NCBI GenBank assembly: GCA_964493765.1
Contig: CAZBPK010000146.1
Location: 4,357-68,356, forward strand
From: CALLMJ01 sp964493765
GTDB lineage: Bacteria > Bacteroidota > Bacteroidia > J057 > CALLMJ01
Reading direction: 5' to 3'
DNA length: 64,000 nt
Both the position numbers and the translations under genes were made by a program. The notes beneath the pieces were generated by a model. The model made no database searches, was not told the origin of the DNA, and was given only the letters and a program-made list of their open reading frames with translations. Positions 36,526 to 44,878 of the stretch are shown here, in pieces (the first letter of the stretch is position 1; every line of letters begins with the position of its first letter).

Positions 36526-37926
36526 ATGGATAAAAATCAAATCAAAAAAATTGTAATATTAGGAGGCGGTGAATCAGGTGTAGGAGCAGCTATTTTCGCC
36601 AAACAAAAAGGATATGACGTTTTTTTATCAGAAGGAGGTTCTTTAAAACCTCATTTTGAAAAAGAATTACTTGATTATCAAATTCCTTATGAAACTCAAA
36701 ATCATAGCATTGGTAAAATTCTTTCCGCAGATTTAATTATTAAAAGCCCGGGTATTTCTCCCAAAACAAACATAGTACAACAAATTACAGAAAAAAATAT
36801 ACCCATAGTTTCTGAAATAGAATTTGGTTCTTGGTTTACTAATGCTACTATTATTGCAATCTCTGGTTCAGCTGGCAAAACAACTACCACATCTATGATT
36901 TACAAGATTTTAAAAGATGGTGGGTTAAATGTAGCAGTTTGTGGTAATATAGGAACTTCACTCGCCAGAACCTTAGCTTTTGCTCAAAAAGAATATGAAT
37001 ATTTAGTCATTGAGGTATCTAGTTTTCAATTAGAAAACGTAATAGATTTTCACCCCCATATTGCAGTTTTAACGAATATCAGTGAAAATCATTTAGATAG
37101 ATACGAATATAATTTATCAAAGTATGCTCAAACCAAAATTCAAGGATTACTAAAGAATTCAACTTCAGAAGATTTTTTAATTTACTGTATGGATTCTGAT
37201 TATTTAGTTCAAGAATTAGAAAAATTTCCATTTGAAGCAGAAAAAATTGGGTATAGCTTAGAAATGAAACAAGGAAGCTCAGCTTATGTCATTGAAAAAG
37301 AATTAAAAAGGTTTATAAATATCAACATTATGTCTAAAAACAAGAAAAAAAACGGCTTAGCCTTTGATTTTCCTATTGAGGAACTTCAAATAAAAGGCAA
37401 ACACAATGAATACAACAGCATGGCAAGTTCTGTTGTAGGAAACTTATTACAAATAAGAAATGAATCAATAAGAGAAAGTTTAAAAGACTTTGCGAGTTTA
37501 GAGCATCGTCTAGAACAAGTAGCAATTATTGATGGAGTTTTTTATGTCAATGATTCAAAAGCAACCAGTGCATTAGCGGTTTGGTATGCCTTAGAAAGTA
37601 TTACAACTCCTGTAATTTGGATTGCTGGTGGTGTAGATAAAGGAAATGATTGGGGAATTTTATTGCGGTTAGTGAGTGATAAAGTTAAAGGTATTGTTTT
37701 ACTTTCCAAAGAATTAGATACGGTAAAGGACATCAAAAATGCTTTTGAAAATACTGTTGAAATGATGAAACATGCCAACAATATGGCTGATGCTGTGCGT
37801 ATTGCAAAAGAAATGGCTTCAGCTGGAGATACTATCTTACTTTCTCCCGGTTGTGCAAGTTTTGATTTATTTGCTAACTACGAAGAAAGAGGTAACCAAT
37901 TCAAAGACGAAGTTTTAAAAAAATAA
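36526..37926 (+). CDS. murD: UDP-N-acetylmuramoylalanine--D-glutamate ligase
   Basis: A 466-residue Mur ligase adding D-Glu to UDP-MurNAc-L-Ala. An N-terminal UDP-binding domain (ILGGGESGVGAA) precedes the ATP-binding loop GSAGKTTTT (114-122), in which the common Thr-Asn is Ser-Ala. NISENHLDRY and FVNDSKATSALAVWYALES are standard MurD motifs. It starts 3 bp after mraY and is the last gene of the cluster here; ftsW, murG and murC, which normally follow, are absent. Confidence 0.97.
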   Translation: MDKNQIKKIVILGGGESGVGAAIFAKQKGYDVFLSEGGSLKPHFEKELLDYQIPYETQNHSIGKILSADLIIKSPGISPKTNIVQQITEKNIPIVSEIEFGSWFTNATIIAISGSAGKTTTTSMIYKILKDGGLNVAVCGNIGTSLARTLAFAQKEYEYLVIEVSSFQLENVIDFHPHIAVLTNISENHLDRYEYNLSKYAQTKIQGLLKNSTSEDFLIYCMDSDYLVQELEKFPFEAEKIGYSLEMKQGSSAYVIEKELKRFININIMSKNKKKNGLAFDFPIEELQIKGKHNEYNSMASSVVGNLLQIRNESIRESLKDFASLEHRLEQVAIIDGVFYVNDSKATSALAVWYALESITTPVIWIAGGVDKGNDWGILLRLVSDKVKGIVLLSKELDTVKDIKNAFENTVEMMKHANNMADAVRIAKEMASAGDTILLSPGCASFDLFANYEERGNQFKDEVLKK

Positions 37927-37951
37927 ATTTTCAATAAATTTCTATTCTTCT

Positions 37952-38024
37952 AGCGCTGCCATTTTTTTATAAAATAGGAGTCATTTTCTATTTTTTAGGA
38001 GTTTCCATTTTTTATTTTTTCCTA
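37952..38024. repeat. Short imperfect tandem repeat, about 23-bp unit
   Basis: Three T-rich units built on CCATTTTTTTATAAAATAGG, with TAGGAGT recurring, lie between murD and the hairpin at 38051. Purpose unknown. Confidence 0.4.
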
Positions 38025-38050
38025 TCACAAAATGATTGATAGAGTTTAAA

Positions 38051-38090
38051 AAAAATCAGAATTTTCAAATAATTGAAAATTCTGATTTTT
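38051..38090. terminator. Strong bidirectional hairpin terminator
   Basis: AAAAATCAGAATTTTCAA and TTGAAAATTCTGATTTTT form a perfect 18-bp stem with a 4-base loop, flanked by A and T runs. It sits between the convergent murD and the secreted-protein gene ending at 38110. Confidence 0.85.
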
Positions 38091-38109
38091 GAAGTAATGC
38101 TTACATTTT

Positions 38110-38583
38110 CTATTTAGTCAATGACCAACTGTTACTTGCTTTATTGTAACCATACTTCCAAGTCCCGCCTGAGGTTTCAATGATCAAACCTATTTGAGAA
38201 TTTTGCATTTTATCAGCTTTAAATTTAAAACTATTTGTATTAGCTTGCTTGGTTAAATTGTAGGTATTTAAAACCTTAACCGTTTGTTCATTAAAAATAG
38301 AAATCCAAGTATAGAACTTTCCTCCACTTTCTTGTACCCAAGTATAAGCAAACAAACCTGGATTAATAGCCAATTTTCCCACGGGATAAATAATATCATT
38401 TTCCCCTATTTTAGTAAATTGTGCTTTTAAAGAAGCATGTAAAGGACGAACAGAAGGCTTAGTGGAACCATTAAACTCAAAAGGTAATGATTTTTCTGGA
38501 AAAATATCCTTCATTTTTTGAAATTGTTGCCCAAATACTTGAGCATTAAACCACATAAACAAAATTAATAACCAATTTTTCAT
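38110..38583 (-). CDS. Small secreted protein of unknown function
   Basis: A 157-residue protein with a signal peptide (MKNWLLILFMWF to VFGQ). The mature part has few charges in its second half and many aromatic residues (YTWVQES, FYTWISIFNEQ, TWKYGYN), suggesting a small beta-sandwich or lipocalin-like fold. No family was recognised and no motif points to an enzyme. It is convergent with murD across a strong hairpin and divergent from the glycosyltransferase at 38672. Confidence 0.65.
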   Translation of the reverse strand: MKNWLLILFMWFNAQVFGQQFQKMKDIFPEKSLPFEFNGSTKPSVRPLHASLKAQFTKIGENDIIYPVGKLAINPGLFAYTWVQESGGKFYTWISIFNEQTVKVLNTYNLTKQANTNSFKFKADKMQNSQIGLIIETSGGTWKYGYNKASNSWSLTK

Positions 38584-38648
38584 TTGTTGAAATTTTAATA
38601 TAAGGTTTACAGCAAAATTTGTGCCTACTTATAAATTCAATAAAAATT

Positions 38649-38656
38649 TATATTTG
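38649..38656 (+). promoter_or_regulatory. -7 promoter element for the GT-C glycosyltransferase
   Basis: TATATTTG, 15 nt before the ATG at 38672; this placement excludes the longer frame beginning at 38621. Confidence 0.6.
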
Positions 38657-38671
38657 CAAACTCATAATCGT

Positions 38672-40237
38672 ATGAATATCAAAAAGCGAGAAAACTTACT
38701 GTTTTTTCTCATCATTTTTCTTTTAAGTATTCTCATTTACAATGGAACTAGACACTTTGTAACTTTACCTTACGGAATCCACCAATGGAGGCAAAGTATG
38801 AACTATTCAATAGTTCAAAATTTTCAAGAGTCTAATACCCATTTTGGGAAACCCGCTATGGACAATTTGCTGAACCCAGACAATACAGGTTATTTAGTAT
38901 TAGAATTTCCCATTTTTCAATGGATAATTTCTTTCTTCCCTAGAGAATTTTTTCCTTATTTTAGATGGTTAATTTATTTAAGCTCCTTATCGGGTCTTTA
39001 TTTTGCTTTTCTTTGGAGTTATCAAGTATTAAAAAATTATTATCTTGCTTTTGCTTCCATTTTAATTTTATTTTTTGTCCCTTTGTTTTTATTTTACAAT
39101 GCCAATTATTTTGTGGATTTACCTGCTATTCTTTGGAGCATAAGCACAGCTTACTTCTGGAATAAAGGAATTACCGAAAATTATACCCCAAAATCCATAT
39201 TGCTAGGCACTTTTTTTTACACTTTAACAGGTTTGTTGAGACCCGTTGGTTTAGCTTTGCCTTTTGCTTTTATGATTTATTATTTTTTGAATCATTTTAA
39301 AAAAAGCAAATTTCTTTTCTGGAACTTTTTGATTAGTACTACTTTAATTAGCATTTGGTACATTTATCAACAAAAAACGAATATTACTTATGAAGTTCAT
39401 ACTCCCCCTCAAACTTCTATTTTTTACAGTTCAAAAGAGGAAATCAAAAACGTTCTTTATGCTTTTAGAGATTTTCATTTTAATCAATTTGGTTTTGTAT
39501 TTGGAAATATTTTGGGTTATATTCTTTGTTTTTTAATGATTGGTTTTCATTGGAAAAACTATGATAAAAATCTAAAAACTATATTTATATGGACATTTTT
39601 GGGTACAATTGCTTATTTAACTTTATGGTTTAAAGTTTTTCAAGACCATGATTATTATTTGATCCCTTGTTTATCTTTTTTCTTTATTACTACTCTCATG
39701 ACCTTAATGGCCTTAAATCATTATATCCCTTTAAAATCTTTATACGTTACTCTCTCAATCATTCTTTTCTTTAGCTTTTATCATGGTTATGAAAATTATA
39801 GATTAAGGGACTTTAGAGGTTGGTATGGCTTCAGTTTAAATACTTCCAAATTTGAGGAAGGGATGTTATGGTGGGTTCATCATGAAGATCAAATGATATG
39901 GTCAAAAATTAGAGAATTGTCCAATAACATGGATAAACTTGAAAAAGCAGGTATTCAAAAAAAAGATACCGTAATTTGTAATTTTGACCCAACTCCCACT
40001 TACGTTTTGAGTTTATTACAATTAAAAGGTTGGGCTTTATCCAATGAAGGTGGGAAGATGAATCGTTTTGAGCAATATCAATATTACATCAATCGTGGTG
40101 CAAAATATCTCATTCATTATGGTGATAGAGTAGCAGTGGAGGATGAATCTGAAAAAGATAATTTACTAAAGCAAAATTTAATTTTTCAATACGATAGTAT
40201 CAAATTTTATAAAATTGACCATTTAAAAAATCAGTAA
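38672..40237 (+). CDS. Polytopic membrane glycosyltransferase (GT-C, family 39/ArnT-like)
   Basis: A 521-residue protein with about ten or eleven membrane helices and a soluble C-terminal part from about residue 395. The first extracytoplasmic loop has YGIHQWRQSMNYSI, which resembles the loop after the first helix of GT-C enzymes that use polyprenyl-linked sugars. It is predicted to transfer a sugar from a polyprenyl phosphate donor to a periplasmic acceptor. No other glycan gene adjoins it. The ATG at 38672 follows the promoter, so 17 residues of a longer frame are excluded. Confidence 0.75.
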   Translation: MNIKKRENLLFFLIIFLLSILIYNGTRHFVTLPYGIHQWRQSMNYSIVQNFQESNTHFGKPAMDNLLNPDNTGYLVLEFPIFQWIISFFPREFFPYFRWLIYLSSLSGLYFAFLWSYQVLKNYYLAFASILILFFVPLFLFYNANYFVDLPAILWSISTAYFWNKGITENYTPKSILLGTFFYTLTGLLRPVGLALPFAFMIYYFLNHFKKSKFLFWNFLISTTLISIWYIYQQKTNITYEVHTPPQTSIFYSSKEEIKNVLYAFRDFHFNQFGFVFGNILGYILCFLMIGFHWKNYDKNLKTIFIWTFLGTIAYLTLWFKVFQDHDYYLIPCLSFFFITTLMTLMALNHYIPLKSLYVTLSIILFFSFYHGYENYRLRDFRGWYGFSLNTSKFEEGMLWWVHHEDQMIWSKIRELSNNMDKLEKAGIQKKDTVICNFDPTPTYVLSLLQLKGWALSNEGGKMNRFEQYQYYINRGAKYLIHYGDRVAVEDESEKDNLLKQNLIFQYDSIKFYKIDHLKNQ

Positions 40238-40272
40238 ACCAAGATTTCAGCTTTCTTGATAGATGATTGGTT

Positions 40273-40401
40273 GGGCGTGCCCCTTGCTACGCTGCGGGTC
40301 GGGCTGCTTCGGGTTTCACTTTGTTTCAGCAATCCTTTTGACACTTTTTATCAAAAGTGTCAAAAGGCAGTGCCACTTTGTGCCCTTCGCATCCCTCACG
40401 C
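40273..40401 (-). repeat. Dispersed GC-rich repeat, copy 4
   Basis: A 129-bp copy in reverse orientation between the glycosyltransferase stop and the nuclease relic. The centre CCTTTTGACACTTTT and AAAAGTGTCAAAAGG forms a 15-bp perfect stem, the best preserved of the five. Confidence 0.9.
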
Positions 40402-40463
40402 TTTTCCCAAAGCTTCGCTTCTAATCCCTACTATTACATGCTTTACTACAAGCTATTCTTTAT

Positions 40464-40471
40464 TATTTTTG
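40464..40471 (+). promoter_or_regulatory. -7 promoter element in front of the nuclease relic
   Basis: TATTTTTG followed by TATC and the ATG at 40476, the same TTTTGTATCATG context seen at dacB and 49960. Confidence 0.5.
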
Positions 40472-40475
40472 TATC

Positions 40476-40803
40476 ATGATGAAACAACTTCCTATTGGTA
40501 TCAATTCCTTTGAAAAAATCATTTCCGATATTGTATGCTTTTTTTAAGGGTCTGGGTTTGAACTGCATATTAGAAGATCATACCAATAAAGGTAGAATAG
40601 ATTTAAGTATCCTATTGAAAGAAGCGATATACATATTTGAGTTCAAGGTGAGGAGAGTTGGAAATGAAGCCCCTTTAGAGCAGATTAAATCTAAGCGTTA
40701 TTACGAAAAATATTTAAGTGAAGGTAAACCGATTTATTTAGTTGGAGTAATATTGGATGTGCAAAGTAAAAATATAACCACCATAGATTGGGAACTAATA
40801 TAA
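40476..40803 (+). pseudogene. Relic of an AAA-ATPase-like/PD-(D/E)XK nuclease-superfamily protein
   Basis: The start (MMKQLPIGINSFEKIISD) matches the opening of the large AAA-ATPase-like proteins with a C-terminal PD-(D/E)XK domain (DUF1703 type). After about 20 codons this frame stops. A different frame then supplies only the C-terminal nuclease domain: TNKGRIDLSI, IYIFEFKVRR and KRYYEKYLSEGKPIYLVGV. The ATP-binding middle, normally several hundred residues, is missing. The nuclease core residues D (GRID) and E-x-K (FEFK) remain. It may still be expressed as a 102-residue fragment from 40495, but an internal deletion is the simpler reading. A dispersed repeat lies directly upstream. Confidence 0.65.
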
Positions 40804-40856
40804 TGCAGAGTTTAACTTATTGATTATCTTATATATATAAGCCACAAATTGGTTGA

Positions 40857-42773
40857 TTATTTTTTCTTTTTTTTGATTCTTACATCAAACTTATCAAGCT
40901 CTAATACATTTCTGTCTATTAGATTTCTTAAAGCAGCTTTGGCTTCCTCAGGGTTACCTTTTTGAGTTTTTTGAATAATTTTTTGATATTTTGTTTCACC
41001 CTCTTGCACAAGGTGCAAAATTTCTTCTTCTAAGCTATAGGAATGGGAGTTCACTTTATGACGTCCCAAGCATACATCACATTTCCCACAGTTTTTTGTT
41101 TCTTGTTCTCCAAAATATTTTAATATACTCTTGCTTCTGCAAACTTGCTTATCTTCAGCATATTGAATCATAAATTTCAATCTCTCAAGAGCCTGTTCTT
41201 TTAGAAAAGTTATTTTTCTCCATTGGCAGTTCTCTAAATGAAAATTTTCTCTGGGTTTCGTAAAATCTATTTTAGATTCTTGACTTGGGGGAATAAAATC
41301 TATGATTTTGTATTGATGTAAAAAATTAAGTTTTTGAATAAATTCTTTTTCGTTAATTTCATGTTTTACAACAAAATCTTTGATAGAAAACGGTAAATAG
41401 TTAGTAAATAATTCCCCACCAATATCTCTCAACAAGATTTCCATATAGAGGTCACAAGAAGGATATTTTCTCAAAAATTCATGTAAAGTATCTGGAGTAA
41501 CCAAAATTTTTAATTTGGAATAATGTTCAGTAGAATCCTCTATTTTGATAAATTCAGCTAATTCTAAAATTTTAAGGGTAGATTTTAAATCAGTTGTTGA
41601 TAATAATTTGTTATTCAGTAAATTTCGGAAAACAGAAAGTGTTATAGAATGAAAAGGTTTTTCACTAATAGGAATTTTTAGATAGTCATAAACAAGGTTA
41701 GCATTTTTTTTAAATAATTCAAAATCAGGGTATTGATTAATAATTTGTTCATATTGATTTTGTGAGTCAATCGGTTTATAAAACAAAATAGCGAAAGATT
41801 TTTTTTCGTCTCTTCCCGCGCGTCCTGCTTCTTGATAATAGCTTTCTAAATCTGGAGGTATTTCCCAGTGAATCACTAAGCGTACATCGGGTTTGTCTAT
41901 ACCCATACCAAAAGCATTCGTACAAACAATAATTCTTGTTTCATTATTTAACCATCGTTTTTGAATTTGATTTTTTATCTCTGATGATAACCCACCATGA
42001 TAAGGTTCTGAAGAAATCCCATTTTTTACTAATAAATCTGCAATTTCAAAAGTCTTTTTTCTAGAACGCACATAGATAAGCCCAGTTCCTTGAACTTTAC
42101 TTAAAATCTCAAAAAGCTTATCGTATTGATTTTCATCATATAAAACAACATATTGAATATTTTGTCTGAAAAAGGATTTTTTGAAAATTTGTGAACTCTT
42201 AAAGTGTAATTTCTCACAAATATCCTTTTGAACTTGCGGAGTAGCGGATGCTGTTAATGCAATACAAGGAACATTGCTTAATAGGGTTCTAACTTCAGCA
42301 ATTTTTAAATAATCTGGACGAAAATTATAACCCCATTGTGAAATACAATGCGCTTCATCAATAGCTAACAGGCTGATATTGAGTTCTTTTATATAGCTTA
42401 TAAACTCTTCATTTTGAAGTCTTTCAGGAGAAAGATATAAAAACTTAAAAAATCCTTTTTTAACGCCTTCTAAACGATAGCGTTGTTCTGTTCGGGTTAA
42501 GGTAGAATTAATAAAAGTAGCGGAAATATTGCGTTTGATAAGATTTTCTACTTGGTCTTGCATCAAAGCAATTAATGGGGAAATAACAAGAGTAACACCC
42601 TCAAAAATCAATCCAGGTATTTGAAAACATATAGATTTACCACCACCTGTAGGTAAAAGAGCTAATGTATCATTTTTATTTAGAACGCTTTCTATAATAG
42701 CATATTGGGGTTCTCGAAAATTATCGTAACCCCAATACTGTTTTAAAACTTGATGCGGTTTACGCACATTCAT
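40857..42773 (-). CDS. recQ: ATP-dependent DNA helicase RecQ
   Basis: A 638-residue 3'-5' helicase acting in recombination and fork repair. Helicase motifs are LPTGGGKSICFQIPGL (Walker A at 42-47), IDEAHCISQWG, ALTASATPQV, GLIYVRSRKKTFEIAD and YYQEAGRAGRDE. A zinc-binding RecQ C-terminal domain with four cysteines follows (CRSKSILKYFGE, then CGKCDVC). The tail ends in a winged-helix and Lys-rich stretch with no obvious HRDC domain. It starts one base after the stop of the acyl-CoA synthetase gene, so the two form an operon. Confidence 0.96.
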   Translation of the reverse strand: MNVRKPHQVLKQYWGYDNFREPQYAIIESVLNKNDTLALLPTGGGKSICFQIPGLIFEGVTLVISPLIALMQDQVENLIKRNISATFINSTLTRTEQRYRLEGVKKGFFKFLYLSPERLQNEEFISYIKELNISLLAIDEAHCISQWGYNFRPDYLKIAEVRTLLSNVPCIALTASATPQVQKDICEKLHFKSSQIFKKSFFRQNIQYVVLYDENQYDKLFEILSKVQGTGLIYVRSRKKTFEIADLLVKNGISSEPYHGGLSSEIKNQIQKRWLNNETRIIVCTNAFGMGIDKPDVRLVIHWEIPPDLESYYQEAGRAGRDEKKSFAILFYKPIDSQNQYEQIINQYPDFELFKKNANLVYDYLKIPISEKPFHSITLSVFRNLLNNKLLSTTDLKSTLKILELAEFIKIEDSTEHYSKLKILVTPDTLHEFLRKYPSCDLYMEILLRDIGGELFTNYLPFSIKDFVVKHEINEKEFIQKLNFLHQYKIIDFIPPSQESKIDFTKPRENFHLENCQWRKITFLKEQALERLKFMIQYAEDKQVCRSKSILKYFGEQETKNCGKCDVCLGRHKVNSHSYSLEEEILHLVQEGETKYQKIIQKTQKGNPEEAKAALRNLIDRNVLELDKFDVRIKKKKK

Positions 42774-42774
42774 T

Positions 42775-44562
42775 TTATTCTACATATAAGCTTTCTATTT
42801 CTTTTTTATAATTTTCCATAACAACTCTACGTTTCATTTTTAGGGAAGGCGTTAACTCGCCACTATCTATTGTCCATTCTTTGGATAGTAAAGCGAATTT
42901 TTTTACCTTTTCAAACTGTGCTAAATTCTCATTGGCTTTATCTACCTCTTCTTGTATTTTTTGAATAACTTTGGGGTGTTTAATCATTTCTTCGTTAGAA
43001 GATACCTGAATACCATGCAGTTTACACCATTCTTGTAAGTTTACAAAATTAGGGACAAGTAAAGCACCAGGGAATTTTTTTTCTGCACCTACTACCATTA
43101 CTTGCTCTATGTAAAGAGAAGCTTTGATGAGATTTTCTATGTACTGGGGAGCGATATATTTTCCACCTGAGGTTTTGAAAAGTTCTTTTTTTCTATCTGT
43201 AATTTTAATGAAACCGTCAATTATCATACCGATATCTCCTGTATGCAGCCAACCATCGGGTTCAATAGTTTCTTTGGTAGCTTCAGGATTTTTATAATAA
43301 CCTTGCATTACATTAGGACCTTTCACTAAAATTTCTCCTTCGCCTTCTCTATAACCCTGTTCTTGTAAAATTTTTACCTCAACGCCTTCAATTTTTTTCC
43401 CTACCGTACCAAATCTAAAACCTTTTATAGGCTCAAGAGTACCTACAGAAACCACAGGAGAAGTTTCGGTTTGTCCGTATCCTTCTAGAACGGGTATTCC
43501 AGCACCCCAAAAAACTCGGGATAACCTTTCTTGTAAAGCCGAAGCCCCTGAAACGATTGCAACGATATTGCCCCCTAAAGCGGCTTTCCATTTAGAAAAT
43601 ACCAATTTCCTTGCAATTCTTAATTGGAACATATACCACCAATCTTTTTCTTTTTCAAAATCATATTGCAAGCCTAAATTTAAAGCCCAAAAGAAAAGTT
43701 TCTTTTTTAAGCCCTTTAATCCTGTTCCTGTTAAAACAATTTTATCATAGACTTTTTCCAATAAACGGGGAACCGTAGTAAAGAAATGAGGTTTTACTTC
43801 TTGCAAATTATCACGAATGGTATCTAAACTTTCTGCATAATATATAGAAACTCCAACATACATATAAACAAAAAATACCATCCTTTCAAAAATATGATTT
43901 AAGGGTAAGAAACTTAGAGCCTTCATGGTGCTATCCACTGGAAGCAACTTTACTGAAGTTACAATATTAGACACTACATTATGATGGCTTAACATTACGC
44001 CTTTAGGGACGCCTGTTGTACCAGAGGTATAAACTATCGTGGCAATATCAGAAGGCAGAACCGCATCACGGTAAGACTTCAAAATCTCGGGGTTATCATG
44101 TTTCCCTAACTCTAAAAATTCCGAGAAGTGTTTTACTCCTTCAATTTTTTGAATAGAATAAATTTCTTGAACTAAGGGTATTTCTGAACGAATTTTTTGA
44201 ATTTTGTCATAATGTTCTTTACCGTAAACAAAAACCACTTTACTTTCTGAGTGATTGATTGTGTATTGAAAATCTGAGGGAGTAGAAGTGGGGTATAAGG
44301 GTACTAATTGACAACCTAATTGTAAAGTACCAAAATCTATGAAATTCCATTCTGGACAATTCGGCGAAATTAATGCAACTTTATCATCTTTTTTTAAGCC
44401 CAATTTTAATAAGGATAAACTTACATTATCCACAATTTGCTTTACCTCTTGAGTACTGTAATTTTTCCATCGTCCATTTTCTTTTGCTGATATAGAATCA
44501 GGTTTAGGAAAATTAGCCAATTGATAATCCAGCACATCAAATAGTCTTGATATTTCCTTCAT
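42775..44562 (-). CDS. Long-chain fatty-acid--CoA ligase
   Basis: A 595-residue AMP-forming synthetase. Adenylation motifs: IVYTSGTTGVPKGVMLSHHN (AMP binding), PLNHIFERM, GYGQTETSPV, and DGWLHTGDIG followed by DRKKELFKTSGGKYIAP. The length and the FFTTVPRLLEKVYDKI region match long-chain acyl-CoA synthetases, which activate fatty acids at the inner face of the membrane for degradation or lipid synthesis. The ATG at 44562 is preferred over a frame reaching 44589, because MKEISRLFDVLDYQ is the usual opening. recQ follows one base later. Confidence 0.93.
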   Translation of the reverse strand: MKEISRLFDVLDYQLANFPKPDSISAKENGRWKNYSTQEVKQIVDNVSLSLLKLGLKKDDKVALISPNCPEWNFIDFGTLQLGCQLVPLYPTSTPSDFQYTINHSESKVVFVYGKEHYDKIQKIRSEIPLVQEIYSIQKIEGVKHFSEFLELGKHDNPEILKSYRDAVLPSDIATIVYTSGTTGVPKGVMLSHHNVVSNIVTSVKLLPVDSTMKALSFLPLNHIFERMVFFVYMYVGVSIYYAESLDTIRDNLQEVKPHFFTTVPRLLEKVYDKIVLTGTGLKGLKKKLFFWALNLGLQYDFEKEKDWWYMFQLRIARKLVFSKWKAALGGNIVAIVSGASALQERLSRVFWGAGIPVLEGYGQTETSPVVSVGTLEPIKGFRFGTVGKKIEGVEVKILQEQGYREGEGEILVKGPNVMQGYYKNPEATKETIEPDGWLHTGDIGMIIDGFIKITDRKKELFKTSGGKYIAPQYIENLIKASLYIEQVMVVGAEKKFPGALLVPNFVNLQEWCKLHGIQVSSNEEMIKHPKVIQKIQEEVDKANENLAQFEKVKKFALLSKEWTIDSGELTPSLKMKRRVVMENYKKEIESLYVE

Positions 44563-44747
44563 AATTAATTTTTGTAAAATTGTTCGCAATTTAAAGCATT
44601 TATAAATTTTGTCAATGATTTTTTTAAAAAATTTGAGTATATTCCTGAATTCATTAAGAAATAACTTTTTTGTATCTGAAAAAATGCTATAAAACGTTCA
44701 TTAAATTCTATACATTGTTTTGCTTTTTAATTGAGTTGCCAAAGGAT

Positions 44748-44764
44748 AGCAAGGGGCATGCCTA
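44748..44764 (+). repeat. Trace of the dispersed repeat (end only)
   Basis: AGCAAGGGGCATGCCTA resembles the GGGGCACGCCC end of the family; nothing else of the element remains. A chance match cannot be ruled out. Confidence 0.3.
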
Positions 44765-44859
44765 AAATAATCAACTATAATGAAATATGTATCTTTGAAA
44801 TTTTTACCCATTCCATAAAACCATCTATAAGAAAATCATGTTTTTAGTAAATAATTTAC

Positions 44860-44867
44860 TAAATTTG
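44860..44867 (+). promoter_or_regulatory. -7 promoter element for the GWxTD protein
   Basis: TAAATTTG, 11 nt before the ATG at 44879. Confidence 0.55.
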
Positions 44868-44878
44868 CAGGTTTGAAG

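Noticed and set aside
40256..40513. Plus-strand frame across dispersed repeat copy 4
   Set aside because: It is mostly repeat sequence and ends in the relic; no homologue-like composition.
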